Positions 35,278 to 43,646 of a DNA stretch of 64,000 nt are shown in pieces. Below the pieces are notes generated by a model. That model had not been told where the DNA came from, did not search any database, and saw only the letters and a list, made by a program, of their open reading frames with translations. Both the position numbers and the translations under genes were made by a program. The number at the start of each line of letters is the position of its first letter. The first letter of the stretch is position 1. This stretch comes from Phenylobacterium deserti (GTDB lineage Bacteria > Pseudomonadota > Alphaproteobacteria > Caulobacterales > Caulobacteraceae): contig CALQQB010000003.1 of assembly GCA_943332615.1 (NCBI GenBank), positions 124,001 to 188,000 of the forward strand, given 5' to 3'.

Positions 35278-36765
35278 ATGAAGATGCCCGCGCCGGACGA
35301 CGCGTTGATGGCCCGCAAGGGGGAAATCGTGCGGGCGTTGCGGCGGATCGTGCCGGGCGAGGGCGTGGTGGCCGAGCCGGCCGACCTGGTTCCTTTCGAG
35401 AGCGACGGGCTGTCAGCCTATCGCCAGCGCCCGCTGGCGGTGGTGCTGCCGGAGACGACGCAGCAGGTCTCCGAGGTGCTGCACTGGTGCCAGGCCAACG
35501 GCGTGAAGGTGGTGCCGCGCGGGGCCGGGACATCGCTCTCCGGCGGGGCGCTGCCGTTGGCGGACGGCATCGTGCTGGGGCTGTCGAAGTTCAACCGGGT
35601 GCTGGAGGTGGACTACGCCAACCGCTGCGCCGTGGTGCAGCCGGGGGTGACCAACCTTGCCATCACGGTCGCGGTCGAGGCGGCGGGCTTCTACTACGCC
35701 CCCGATCCCTCCAGTCAGATCGCCTGCACCATCGGCGGCAATGTGGCGGAGAATTCCGGCGGGGTGCACTGCCTGAAGTACGGGCTGACCACTAACAACC
35801 TGCTGGGCTGCGAACTGGTGCTGATGAGCGGCGAGATCGTGCGGCTGGGCGGCAAGGCCATGGACGCCGACGGCTATGACCTGCTGGGCCTGGTCACCGG
35901 GTCCGAGGGCCTGCTGGGTATCGTGACCGAGGTGACGGTGCGCGTCCTGCCCAAGCCTCAGACGGCGCAGGCGCTGCTGCTGGGTTTCCCGTCTGTCGAG
36001 GCGGCGGGCGCCTGCGTGGGCGACATCATCGGCTCCGGCGTGATCCCGGCCGGGCTGGAGATGATGGACAACCCGGCGATACGCGCGGCCGAGGCGTTCG
36101 TGGGGGCGGGCTATCCGGTCGATGCCGCGGCGCTGCTGATCGTTGAGCTGGACGGGCCCGAGGCCGAGTGCGCCGAGCTTTCGGGCCATGTCCGGATTCT
36201 GGCGGCCGAGCGCGGCGCGGACTTCGTGAAGGTCTCCACCAGTGAGGCCGAGCGGCTGGCCTTCTGGGCCGGCCGCAAGGCGGCGTTCCCGGCTGTTGGT
36301 CGGATCGCGCCGGACTATTTCTGCATGGACGGCACGATCCCGCGCGGCAAGCTGCCGCAGGTGCTGACCCGGATCACCGAGCTCAGCACGGCGTACGGGC
36401 TAGGCGTGGCCAACGTCTTCCACGCTGGCGACGGCAATCTGCACCCGCTGATCCTCTACGACGCTGATACGCCCGGCGAACTGGAACGGGCCGAGGCGTT
36501 CGGCGCCGATATCCTGAAGCTCTGCGTCGCCGTTGGAGGGGTGCTGACCGGCGAACATGGCGTCGGCGTCGAGAAGCGCGACCTGATGAGCGAAATGTTC
36601 GATGAGACGGACTTGGCCTGCCAGATGCGGGTGAAGTGCGCCTTTGATCCAGGCCAGCTGCTGAACCCCGGGAAGGTGTTCCCGGTGCTGCACCGCTGCG
36701 CCGAACTGGGCCGGGTCCACGTCCATCGAGGCAAGGTCGCCTTCCCCGAACTGCCGCGGTTCTGA
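35278..36765 (+). CDS. glcD: Glycolate oxidase subunit GlcD (FAD-linked)
   Basis: A 495-residue flavoprotein of the FAD-binding type 4 / FAD-oxidase C family. 'VVPRGAGTSLSGGALPLADGIVLGLSKFNRVLEVD' binds the FAD pyrophosphate, 'GGNVAENSGGVHCLKYGLT' and 'GYDLLGLVTGSEGLLGIVTE' are signature segments, and 'NVFHAGDGNLHPLI' with 'GGVLTGEHGVGVEKRD' are in the C domain. With GlcE and GlcF it oxidises glycolate to glyoxylate at the membrane and passes electrons to the quinone pool. Its stop overlaps the glcE ATG (TGATG). The preceding frameshifted gene lies 43 bases upstream. Confidence 0.94.
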   Translation: MKMPAPDDALMARKGEIVRALRRIVPGEGVVAEPADLVPFESDGLSAYRQRPLAVVLPETTQQVSEVLHWCQANGVKVVPRGAGTSLSGGALPLADGIVLGLSKFNRVLEVDYANRCAVVQPGVTNLAITVAVEAAGFYYAPDPSSQIACTIGGNVAENSGGVHCLKYGLTTNNLLGCELVLMSGEIVRLGGKAMDADGYDLLGLVTGSEGLLGIVTEVTVRVLPKPQTAQALLLGFPSVEAAGACVGDIIGSGVIPAGLEMMDNPAIRAAEAFVGAGYPVDAAALLIVELDGPEAECAELSGHVRILAAERGADFVKVSTSEAERLAFWAGRKAAFPAVGRIAPDYFCMDGTIPRGKLPQVLTRITELSTAYGLGVANVFHAGDGNLHPLILYDADTPGELERAEAFGADILKLCVAVGGVLTGEHGVGVEKRDLMSEMFDETDLACQMRVKCAFDPGQLLNPGKVFPVLHRCAELGRVHVHRGKVAFPELPRF

Positions 36766-37937
36766 TGATCGCCGAGCAGGTCCGCACCCATAGGCCCGCC
36801 ACGCCGGAGGAGGTCTGCGACCTCGTCGCCGAGGCTGGCGCCCACGCGCGCCACACGGAGATCATCGGCGGCGGCACCAAGCGCGCGATCGGTACCATGG
36901 ACCGGGTGGACCAGGTGATCTCCACCCAGCGGCTGGACCGGATCATCGACTATTCGCCGGAAGAACTGGTGCTGACGGTGCAGACGGGCGTCCGGCTGGC
37001 CGACCTGGAGCGGCTGACCGCGGCCAAGGGCCAGATGCTGGCCTTCGAACCGCCGAGCTGGACCCGGCTGCTGTCGGCGTACGGCGAACCCACCATCGGC
37101 GGCGTGCTGGCGGCGAACTTGTCGGGGCCCCGGCGGATCCGGGCCGGGGCGGCGCGGGATCACCTGTTGGGGTTCGACGCGGTCTCTGGGCGGGGCGAGA
37201 TGTTCAAGGCCGGTGGCCGGGTGGTGAAGAACGTCACTGGCTACGACCTGATGAAGCTGATGGCCGGGTCGTGGGGGACGCTGGCAGTGCTGACCCAGGT
37301 GACGATCAAGGTGCTGCCGGCGCCGCGCACGGAGATGACGCTGCTGCTCTTCGGCCTGCCCGATGTGCGCGCCGCCGAGGCGATGGCGGCGGCGATGAAC
37401 GGTCCGTTCGAGGTCACCGGCGCGGCCCACCTGCCGGCCCACGCCGCCCAGGCCCGGCCGTTGAAGGCGGACATGCCGGTGACCGCGCTCCGGCTCGAAG
37501 GCTTCGAGGCCTCGGTGCAAGCGCGCGCCGAGGCTCTGGTGGTGATGCTGAAGCCGTTCGGTCGGATCGACCAGTTGGAAGCCGAGCACTCCCGCGAGTT
37601 CTGGGGTCAGGTGCGCGAGGTGGACGCCTTCGCCGGTGATCCACGTCCCCTGTGGCGGCTCAGCCTGCCGCCCGCGAGCGGCTGGAAGGCCCCGCATGGC
37701 CTGCCGGGCGACGCGCTTTATGACTGGGCCGGCGGTCTGGCCTGGCTGCTGACGGAGGAGCCCGCGGCCAAGGTGCGCGCCGTGACCCGGGCCTTGGGCG
37801 GCCACGCGTTGTGCCTGCGCGGCGCTGCGGCGTTCGGCGCACGCGAGGGTCCGCTCGGCGCGCTGCAGGGGCGGGTGAAGGATGCCTTCGACCCGCTGGG
37901 TGTGCTCAACCCCGGCCGTATGGAGGATCCTGCGTGA
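36765..37937 (+). CDS. glcE: Glycolate oxidase subunit GlcE (FAD-binding)
   Basis: A 390-residue FAD-binding protein related to GlcD but shorter. Residues 30-180 form the FAD domain ('ARHTEIIGGGTKRAIG', 'EPTIGGVLAANLSGPRRIRAGAARDHLLGFDAVSGRGE', 'GGRVVKNVTGYDLMKLMAGSWGTLAVLTQVTIKVLP'). It ends with 'AFDPLGVLNPGRM', a common terminus of such subunits. It is coupled to glcD (TGATG) and glcF (GTGA), which fits an obligate complex. Confidence 0.93.
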   Translation: MIAEQVRTHRPATPEEVCDLVAEAGAHARHTEIIGGGTKRAIGTMDRVDQVISTQRLDRIIDYSPEELVLTVQTGVRLADLERLTAAKGQMLAFEPPSWTRLLSAYGEPTIGGVLAANLSGPRRIRAGAARDHLLGFDAVSGRGEMFKAGGRVVKNVTGYDLMKLMAGSWGTLAVLTQVTIKVLPAPRTEMTLLLFGLPDVRAAEAMAAAMNGPFEVTGAAHLPAHAAQARPLKADMPVTALRLEGFEASVQARAEALVVMLKPFGRIDQLEAEHSREFWGQVREVDAFAGDPRPLWRLSLPPASGWKAPHGLPGDALYDWAGGLAWLLTEEPAAKVRAVTRALGGHALCLRGAAAFGAREGPLGALQGRVKDAFDPLGVLNPGRMEDPA

Positions 37938-39247
37938 GGACTGCGTTCACGGCGGAACAGCTGGCCGATCCGCAAACCGCCGCCAGCCAGGCCGCGATCC
38001 GCAAATGTGTTCACTGCGGCTTCTGCACCGCCACCTGCCCGACCTATGTGCTGCTGGGCGACGAGCGCGACAGCCCGCGCGGCCGCATCGAGCTGATCCG
38101 CGAGATGCTGGAGACGGGTGGCCCGCCGCCGACCAGCACGGTCACCCACGTGGACCGCTGCCTCTCGTGCCTCGCTTGCACCACCACCTGCCCTTCCGGC
38201 GTCGATTACGCCCAGCTGATCGACCACGCCCGCGAGCACATTGAGGCGCACTACAATCGGCCGTGGCCGGAGAAGCTGCTGCGGGCGGGGTTAGCGTGGG
38301 TGCTGACGCGGCCAGCGCGGTTGCGTGTGGCATTATTCCTCGGACATCTGGTACGTCCAATGGAACCCCTGTTCACCCGCCTGGGCCTGAAACCCCTGGC
38401 CGCCATGCTCCGCCTGCTCCCCTCCCCCTTTCGGAGAGGGGCTGGGGGTGGCGGTGCAAGCTCGGAACTCACAACAAGTACCCCCACCCGCTACCCTCTC
38501 CCCGCAAGGGGCAGGGGACGAGTCATCCTGCTGCAGGGGTGCGTGGAACCGGTGATGGCCCCACAGGTGCGCGCGGCGGCGGTTCGACTGCTGTCGCGGG
38601 CCGGGTTCGAGGTGGTGCTAGCGTCGGGCGAAGGCTGCTGTGGCGCGCTCTCAGAGCATCTGGGCCGCGCCGAAGAGGCCAGGGCCATGGCGCGCGCCAA
38701 CCTCGCGGCGTGGGGGCGGGCCGGCAAGATCACCGCCATCGTCACGACCGCGGCCGGCTGCGGGACCATGCTGAAGAGCTACGGCCGTGTCGTCGGCGAG
38801 GCCGTGCCGGCCAAGGATATCCTGGAGTTCATCGACGAGGTGGGCTTGCCCGCGGAGCGGCGCGCCCTGTCCCTAACGGTCGCCTACCATGCCGCCTGCT
38901 CGCTGCAGCACGGCCAGCAGATCAAGGCCGCGCCGCCGCGCCTTCTGGCCGAGGCAGGCTTCGACGTCCGGTTGGTGGCGGAGGGCCACCTCTGCTGCGG
39001 CTCGGCCGGGGCCTACAACATTCTGCAGAGCGACCTCGCCACTCGCCTGCGCGATCGCAAGGCGGCGAACATCGCAGCAACCGGCGCGGCGGTGGTGGCC
39101 GCCGGCAACGTCGGCTGCATGGCCCAACTGGCGCCGGCGCTGGCGATGCCCGTGGTCCATCCGGTCGAGTTGCTGGACTGGGCCACAGGCGGACCGAAGC
39201 CGGCCGCGCTGGTAGCGCCCGAAGGCGTGATCCAGGCGCGGGCATAG
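37934..39247 (+). CDS. glcF: Glycolate oxidase iron-sulfur subunit GlcF, with an in-frame palindromic insert
   Basis: A 437-residue protein with a GTG start overlapping the glcE stop. Two ferredoxin-type [4Fe-4S] motifs are near the N terminus (C25-x2-C28-x2-C31-x3-C35 and CLSCLACTTTCP), and two CCG-type domains follow (EGCCGALSEHLG; HLCCGSAGAYN). Residues about 162-196 are encoded by a palindromic repeat and read as low-complexity Gly/Arg/Ser/Thr sequence between 'AAMLRLL' and 'GRVILLQGC'. Without that ~34-residue insert the length (~403) matches usual GlcF. The insert lies in the linker between the ferredoxin part and the first CCG domain, so the protein may stay functional. Confidence 0.92.
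   Translation: MRTAFTAEQLADPQTAASQAAIRKCVHCGFCTATCPTYVLLGDERDSPRGRIELIREMLETGGPPPTSTVTHVDRCLSCLACTTTCPSGVDYAQLIDHAREHIEAHYNRPWPEKLLRAGLAWVLTRPARLRVALFLGHLVRPMEPLFTRLGLKPLAAMLRLLPSPFRRGAGGGGASSELTTSTPTRYPLPARGRGRVILLQGCVEPVMAPQVRAAAVRLLSRAGFEVVLASGEGCCGALSEHLGRAEEARAMARANLAAWGRAGKITAIVTTAAGCGTMLKSYGRVVGEAVPAKDILEFIDEVGLPAERRALSLTVAYHAACSLQHGQQIKAAPPRLLAEAGFDVRLVAEGHLCCGSAGAYNILQSDLATRLRDRKAANIAATGAAVVAAGNVGCMAQLAPALAMPVVHPVELLDWATGGPKPAALVAPEGVIQARA
38418..38520. repeat. Palindromic repeat embedded in the glcF coding sequence
   Basis: An imperfect inverted repeat of about 103 bases. The left arm (about 38418-38451, CCCCTCCCCCTTTCGGAGAG then GGGCTGGGGGTGG) mirrors the right arm (about 38481-38520, CCCCCACCC then CCTCTCCCCGCAAGGGGCAG). 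It has the same plan as the intergenic element at 20393-20538: an outer hairpin, a GGGTGGGG block, a spacer, a CCCCACCC block and a second hairpin. The glcF reading frame passes through it without a stop. Confidence 0.85.
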
Positions 39248-39262
39248 AATGGAGCGGGGCGG

Positions 39263-40351
39263 TTACGCCTCGACCGCCTCCGGCTCCTCCACGAAGCCCT
39301 TCCACGACGCCATGTACTCCACGAATGCCGGGCCCAGGCCTTCGCGGCGCAGGTGCTCGCGGCTGACGGGCGTAGCGATCGGCGTGAATGCGGCGTCGCG
39401 GGCCAGGTTCGGGAAGTCGTGGTGCAGGATCGCGGCGCGGCCGATCAGGACGAAGTCGGCGCCCTGGTCCAGCATCTGGGCGGCGATGGCGGGTGAGGTG
39501 ACCTTTCCGGCCACGCCCAGGCGCACCTGGCCACGGTCGAGACCGGTGAAATAGCTCATCAGCGACCGGCCCTGGTGTTCTTCCTCGAGCGGCGCCTTGA
39601 AGACGTCCCACAGCGACATGTCGAGGTAGTCGATCTTGCCGTCGGTGAGGATGGCCTGGGCGGTCTGCAGCATGTCGGCGAGCTTGAGGCCGAAGCGCTC
39701 CGGCGACAGGCGCAGGCCCAGCTGGAAGTCGGGTCGGCAGCGGGCGCGCACGCCGTCGATGATCTCGTGGATGATCCGCGCGCGGTTCTCGATCGAGCCG
39801 CCATAGCGATCCTCGCGCTTGTTGATCTCCGGCGAGAGGAACTGCGCCAGGATGTAACCGTGCGCCCCATGGATTTCGACGCCGTCGAAGCCGGCCTTCT
39901 CCGAACGCACGGCGGCGGCCACGAAGTCCTTCACCAACTGCTCGACCTCGCCCAGGGACAGGCCGCGCGCGCCAGTTTCGGGGTCGTCGGACGGGCAGAC
40001 CGGCGTGCCGACGATCTCTTTCGGCGAGCGGTTGCCTGCGTGATGCAGTTGCAGAGCCGAGACGCTGCCGGCGGCCTTGATCGCGGCGGCCAGGCGGGTC
40101 AGCCCCTCAAGGTGCTGGTCGCCGAACACGCCCAGCTGGCCGGGGAAGCCCTGCCCCACGGCCTGGACGTGGGCGGCACACGTCATGGTCAGTCCGAAGC
40201 CGCCCTCGGCGCGCTTGGTCAGCCAGTGGAACTCGTCGTCGGAGAGCCGGCCGTCGGGGTGGCTCTGCGAGTTGGTGAGCGGCGCTAGCATGAAGCGGTT
40301 CTTCATGGCGGGGCCATGGGCCATCGTCATGGGCGAGAAGAGGTCGGCCAA
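39263..40351 (-). CDS. NADH:flavin oxidoreductase (old yellow enzyme family)
   Basis: A 362-residue FMN-dependent TIM-barrel enzyme with a TTG start and GGAGA six bases upstream. Conserved segments are 'KNRFMLAPLTNSQS', the H-x-x-H-type substrate motif in EIHGAHGYILAQFLSPEINKREDRYGGS, and the FMN phosphate-binding GADFVLIGRA. Family members reduce activated alkenes with NAD(P)H. The lack of C-terminal extra domains separates it from dienoyl-CoA reductases. It is tail-to-tail with glcF. The physiological substrate is unknown. Confidence 0.92.
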   Translation of the reverse strand: MADLFSPMTMAHGPAMKNRFMLAPLTNSQSHPDGRLSDDEFHWLTKRAEGGFGLTMTCAAHVQAVGQGFPGQLGVFGDQHLEGLTRLAAAIKAAGSVSALQLHHAGNRSPKEIVGTPVCPSDDPETGARGLSLGEVEQLVKDFVAAAVRSEKAGFDGVEIHGAHGYILAQFLSPEINKREDRYGGSIENRARIIHEIIDGVRARCRPDFQLGLRLSPERFGLKLADMLQTAQAILTDGKIDYLDMSLWDVFKAPLEEEHQGRSLMSYFTGLDRGQVRLGVAGKVTSPAIAAQMLDQGADFVLIGRAAILHHDFPNLARDAAFTPIATPVSREHLRREGLGPAFVEYMASWKGFVEEPEAVEA

Positions 40352-40505
40352 GGCGGTCTCCGGGAACGTGAGGAATTCCCTAGCGATAGCCGGTTTCCGC
40401 TGCGGCGGGCAAATCAGGCTTTCTGGGCCGACGGTCGGCGGATCGACGGGAACATCGCGGCGCCGACCCGCTGCCGAACGCAGGCCACGGCGCGGCCGGT
40501 GAGGG

Positions 40506-41561
40506 TCATGGGGTCTTCATCCCGGCGATCCAGGCGCGGATCAAGGCCAGGCCCTCCTCATGGCGGATCGATCGCCCCAGCTCCGGCATCATCACCCCGG
40601 GCTCGGTGGAGGCCATTCGGTAGGCCAGGATCGAGGCGTCGGGATGGCCAGGCTCGATGCCGACCTTCAGGTCGCCGGAGCCGCGCCCGGCCGCCACCGG
40701 GGCCTTGCCGATCCCCAGCTGCGGGGCCCGCGTCTCTTCCAGCTCCAAGAACAGACCCGAGTTGCTCGCCGCAGCCCGAGCGTTGTGGCAGTGGGCGCAG
40801 TTGCCGTCGAGATAGGCCCGGGCGCGGGCCTCCAGCGGTTCGGCCGGATCGTCCCAACGCGCGGCGCGCGGCGCGTCCTTGGGCGCCGGCGCGCCGGTCA
40901 GCAGCCCCTGGCGGGTCCAGTGCGCCAGCTGGTTCTCCGTCCCCTCGGCATAGGCGAAATCGCCGTTGAGGTTGCGGGCCCTGGGGCCGATCGGGGTCAT
41001 GCCCTCGTCGAGCTGGTGGCATTCCTTGCACTGGTTCTGGTTGGGGACGGCGTAGTCGATGATGCGGGCGCGGCCCTGGCCGTCGGTGAAGCGCACATCC
41101 AGTCGCGTGCCGGCGCGCTTCAGCAACGCCTCCGTCTGGGCGGCGTTCCAGACGTAGGTGCGGGCCACCCAGCCATCGGCCTGGTGGATCAGCAGGCGGG
41201 TCTCCACATGGCGTAGCCTCTCGCCCGGGCGGCGCAGGTCGGCCGGATAGGCGAAGGTCTTCACCAGGGTCGCACCCACCGGCAGGTCCAGCACTCCGTC
41301 GGGACGGTAGCGGGCCTGGGCGCCGGGCGGCAGGTAGAGGAACCGCAGTTTCTCAGCATAGTCGCTGAACAGCGGGGCGTTGAGGGCATAGGGCGTCAGG
41401 CCGGCGTTGGCGTGGCGTCCGCCAGCGTCGGTGAACAGGCGGTAGGCCACCAGCTTCGGCGCCGGCGTCTCGGCCAGCAGGGCGTCCAGGCTGACCGCCG
41501 CCGGCTCAGGGGTCGCACCCAGGCAGAGCAGGGCGCCGAGCAGGGCCGCCCAGCGCGGCAG
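40506..41561 (-). CDS. SO2930 family diheme c-type cytochrome, apparent CTG start
   Basis: A periplasmic cytochrome of 351 residues with two heme motifs, CKECH and CAHCH. The body from 'MAYRLFTDAGG' has a conventional GTG at 41450, but 37 in-frame codons upstream encode a signal peptide (LPRWAALLGALLCLGA then TPEPAA) that a c-type cytochrome needs for export. The only start before that signal is the CTG at 41561, four bases after the stop of the upstream beta-helix gene; no ATG, GTG or TTG is in frame there. I therefore use CTG. The protein matches the SO2930 family, which travels with a parallel beta-helix protein, as here. Function is unknown; the ccm genes at 59-62 kb would mature it. Confidence 0.85.
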   Translation of the reverse strand: MPRWAALLGALLCLGATPEPAAVSLDALLAETPAPKLVAYRLFTDAGGRHANAGLTPYALNAPLFSDYAEKLRFLYLPPGAQARYRPDGVLDLPVGATLVKTFAYPADLRRPGERLRHVETRLLIHQADGWVARTYVWNAAQTEALLKRAGTRLDVRFTDGQGRARIIDYAVPNQNQCKECHQLDEGMTPIGPRARNLNGDFAYAEGTENQLAHWTRQGLLTGAPAPKDAPRAARWDDPAEPLEARARAYLDGNCAHCHNARAAASNSGLFLELEETRAPQLGIGKAPVAAGRGSGDLKVGIEPGHPDASILAYRMASTEPGVMMPELGRSIRHEEGLALIRAWIAGMKTP

Positions 41562-41565
41562 TGCC

Positions 41566-42777
41566 TTAGGCGCCGAGATCGGCCTGCGCCTTCGGCAGCA
41601 CCACGGCCTTGGGTTCCGCCACCTGGACCTCGCCGACCGTGGGGCTGATCGTGGGTTTCGCCCTATCGATGTCGCCCGGCGCAGGCAGGTTGAGGTTCAG
41701 GACCGGGCCGTCCGAGATCCTCACCCTGGCCACGTCTGGCAGGCCGGCGAATGTGGTGACCCCGTCCCACATGATCGGCGGCACCTTGCCGCCCAGGAGC
41801 GCCTTGACCATGGACCCGCCCTTGAACTGCGGATCCCAGGCGTTCTTGCCCAGCTTGTTGTCGCGCACGATGATGTCGCGGGGCAGGGGATTGTAGGTTT
41901 TGTCGTCGAATTTCTGAGTGTAGCTGACCAGCATGATGGCGGCCGACTTGTTGCCGTCGATCCGGTTTTCGAAGACGTGCACGTCGCGGTTGGCCATCAC
42001 CATGATGCCGGTGCCGGTCGGCACGCCGGCGACGATATTGCCCTTGGGCGCGAAGTTCTGGGTGTCGTTGTCGATGACGGCGTTGTGGTGGATGCGGTGC
42101 GAGTGGCCACCCATCACTGGCAGGTTCGGCAGGTCGAACACCAGGATGCCGCCGGCGTTGTGGGTGGCGGTGTTGCCATAGACGTCGGCGTTCATCGAGT
42201 TTTCGATCTCGATCCCGGCGACGTTGAACGCGGCGGTGCTGTTGCGGACGATGATGTTCGTCGACTGGCCCACATAGATGCCGGCGTCCGACGCGCCCTT
42301 GACCGTCACCTTGTCGATCAGGACGTTGGTGGAGGCCACTGGATAGACGCCATAGGCGCCGTTGGTTTCCTTGGGCCCGCCGGTCCATTCGACCCGCAGG
42401 TTGAGGAAGCTGATCTGGTCGGCGCCCTTGGATTTCACCCCGTCTCCGCGGGTGTCCTCGATCGCGAAGTCGCGCAGGGTGACGCGGTCGGAGGTGACCA
42501 GTAGGCCCTCGCCCGCACCCTTCTGGCCCTTGAAGGACAGGATGGTCCTGGCCGGGCCGGCGCCCTTCACGGTGACGTCGGCGATGTCCAGTGACAGGCC
42601 GTCGGTCAGCTCGTAGCGGCCGGCGGCGAGCTGGACCGTGTCGCCCGGCTTGGCGTCCAGCAGAGCGGTCTGGATCCGCTCCTGGGCATCCGGCCCGGGC
42701 GCCACCGTCAGGACCTTCGTCTGAGCTGCGGCGGTCATCGCCGAAGCCGCCAAGAGTGCGATCGCGAACCTGATCAT
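41566..42777 (-). CDS. Parallel beta-helix repeat protein, exported
   Basis: A 403-residue exported protein. The signal peptide (residues 1-18, ending TAAAQ) is followed by 'GPDAQERIQTALLDAKPGDTVQLAAGRYELTDGL', the classic opening of right-handed beta-helix carbohydrate enzymes, then about ten ~23-residue coils with repeated N-x-x-x-G-I-x-V patterns (residues 60-300). It resembles NosD and mannuronan-epimerase-like proteins, but no catalytic set is clear. It is translationally adjacent to the diheme cytochrome, and this pair is conserved, which suggests a shared redox role at the cell surface. Substrate unknown. Confidence 0.88.
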   Translation of the reverse strand: MIRFAIALLAASAMTAAAQTKVLTVAPGPDAQERIQTALLDAKPGDTVQLAAGRYELTDGLSLDIADVTVKGAGPARTILSFKGQKGAGEGLLVTSDRVTLRDFAIEDTRGDGVKSKGADQISFLNLRVEWTGGPKETNGAYGVYPVASTNVLIDKVTVKGASDAGIYVGQSTNIIVRNSTAAFNVAGIEIENSMNADVYGNTATHNAGGILVFDLPNLPVMGGHSHRIHHNAVIDNDTQNFAPKGNIVAGVPTGTGIMVMANRDVHVFENRIDGNKSAAIMLVSYTQKFDDKTYNPLPRDIIVRDNKLGKNAWDPQFKGGSMVKALLGGKVPPIMWDGVTTFAGLPDVARVRISDGPVLNLNLPAPGDIDRAKPTISPTVGEVQVAEPKAVVLPKAQADLGA

Positions 42778-42900
42778 GTCCCTGCCTCGTCCTGCCCTGG
42801 CGTCCCGCTCCTCGCGTGCCGCGAAACCGGGATGACGCGCCGTTCAACTTTGGAACTGACGCTGTTCATCCGGGCCGCGCAACCCCCTATGGTCGCATCC

Positions 42901-43329
42901 ATGGAAACTGAGATCGTGCGCATCGGCCCTGCCCAGATGGGCCTCCTGCGGCGGGTGGCTGAGGATGTCTTCGATGGGGAAATCGATGCGCGGCGGCTCG
43001 CCAATTATCTGATGACGCCCGGCAACCTGATGGTGTTGGCGGTAACGGACGGCGAGGTGGTCGGCCAGGTCCGGGGCGTGATCCACCGCCATCCGGACCT
43101 ACCCACCGAGCTCTACATCGACAACCTGGGGGTCACCGCGAACCGTCGGCGCGAGGGGATCGCCACGCGCCTGCTGGACGACCTGCTCGGCTGGGGCCGC
43201 GACATGGGCTGTGAAGAGGCCTGGGTCGGGACTGAGGTGGACAACGACGCTGCGCGGACCTTGTACGAACGCCGCGGCTCCGAGGCGCAGGCGCTCGTGC
43301 TGTATTTCTGGGAGTTCGATGAGATTTAG
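42901..43329 (+). CDS. GNAT family N-acetyltransferase
   Basis: A 142-residue acetyltransferase. Motif A for acetyl-CoA binding is 'NRRREGIATRLLDDLL', preceded by 'ELYIDNLGVT', and the C-terminal 'NDAARTLYERRGSEAQALVLYFWEF' is typical. The order and the 'LP-x-ELYI-x-x-L-x-V-x-x-x-x-RR-x-GIAT' pattern recall AAC(3)-I aminoglycoside acetyltransferases, but similarity of this degree is common in chromosomal GNAT proteins with other substrates. The start is the ATG giving METEIV; another ATG is 12 bases upstream. It is divergent from the beta-helix gene. Confidence 0.85.
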   Translation: METEIVRIGPAQMGLLRRVAEDVFDGEIDARRLANYLMTPGNLMVLAVTDGEVVGQVRGVIHRHPDLPTELYIDNLGVTANRRREGIATRLLDDLLGWGRDMGCEEAWVGTEVDNDAARTLYERRGSEAQALVLYFWEFDEI

Positions 43330-43646
43330 GCTGGACGGAATCCGAATGAACTCCGTCATTCAGGTCACACTCCAGCGCAGGTGGGCGATCGGCTTCACCC
43401 GTGTCGATAAACGGGTCTGAGGGTGGCGGCGTGTTTTGCCGCCTGGAAGTAAGGCCGGCCTTCAAGCAAGATTCTTGACCTGACCTCCCTCTTTGGCGCA
43501 TAAACCCTGCCTTCCGGCGCAACCTCGGTCAGCGCCCTCTACCGTCACGACCCCCAGGGCTTATCTGGGACGAGGATGGCGAGGCCCCCCGTCCACGCAA
43601 TCGTGCACGGGGGCCGATTGCGTTTGGGCTTTAGGGGTAGGTTAGT
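43330..43646. other. 317-base gap upstream of ffh
   Basis: No coding sequence is convincing here. It holds a small GACGGA...TCCGTC inverted repeat just after the GNAT stop, a weak promoter-like pair (TTGACC at 43475-43480 and ATAAAC at 43500-43505, spacing 19), and the strong hairpin at 43583-43615. The ffh promoter must be in this stretch. Confidence 0.6.
43583..43615 (+). repeat. Strong hairpin in the ffh 5' region
   Basis: GGCCCCCCGT...ACGGGGGCC forms the outer stem, and CACG-CAAT-CGTG forms the inner stem and tetraloop, with single-base bulges between. It is followed by GATTGCGTTTGGGCTTTAG rather than a continuous T-run. It could be a weak terminator or attenuator ahead of ffh, whose start is about 30 bases downstream. 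Confidence 0.6.

Noticed and set aside
36456..37805. Minus-strand open frame opposite glcD/glcE (449 codons)
   Set aside because: Same shadow pattern; GlcD and GlcE on the plus strand are full-length and coupled.
42901..43329. AAC(3)-I aminoglycoside acetyltransferase
   Set aside because: The similarity is limited to the general GNAT core; nothing in the neighbourhood is mobile or resistance-linked.
43500..43560. Possible 4.5S SRP RNA upstream of ffh
   Set aside because: CTGCCTTCCGGC resembles the reverse complement of the SRP RNA core, but the rest of the conserved loop (GGTCAGG...AGCAGCC) does not follow on either strand and no long helix forms.
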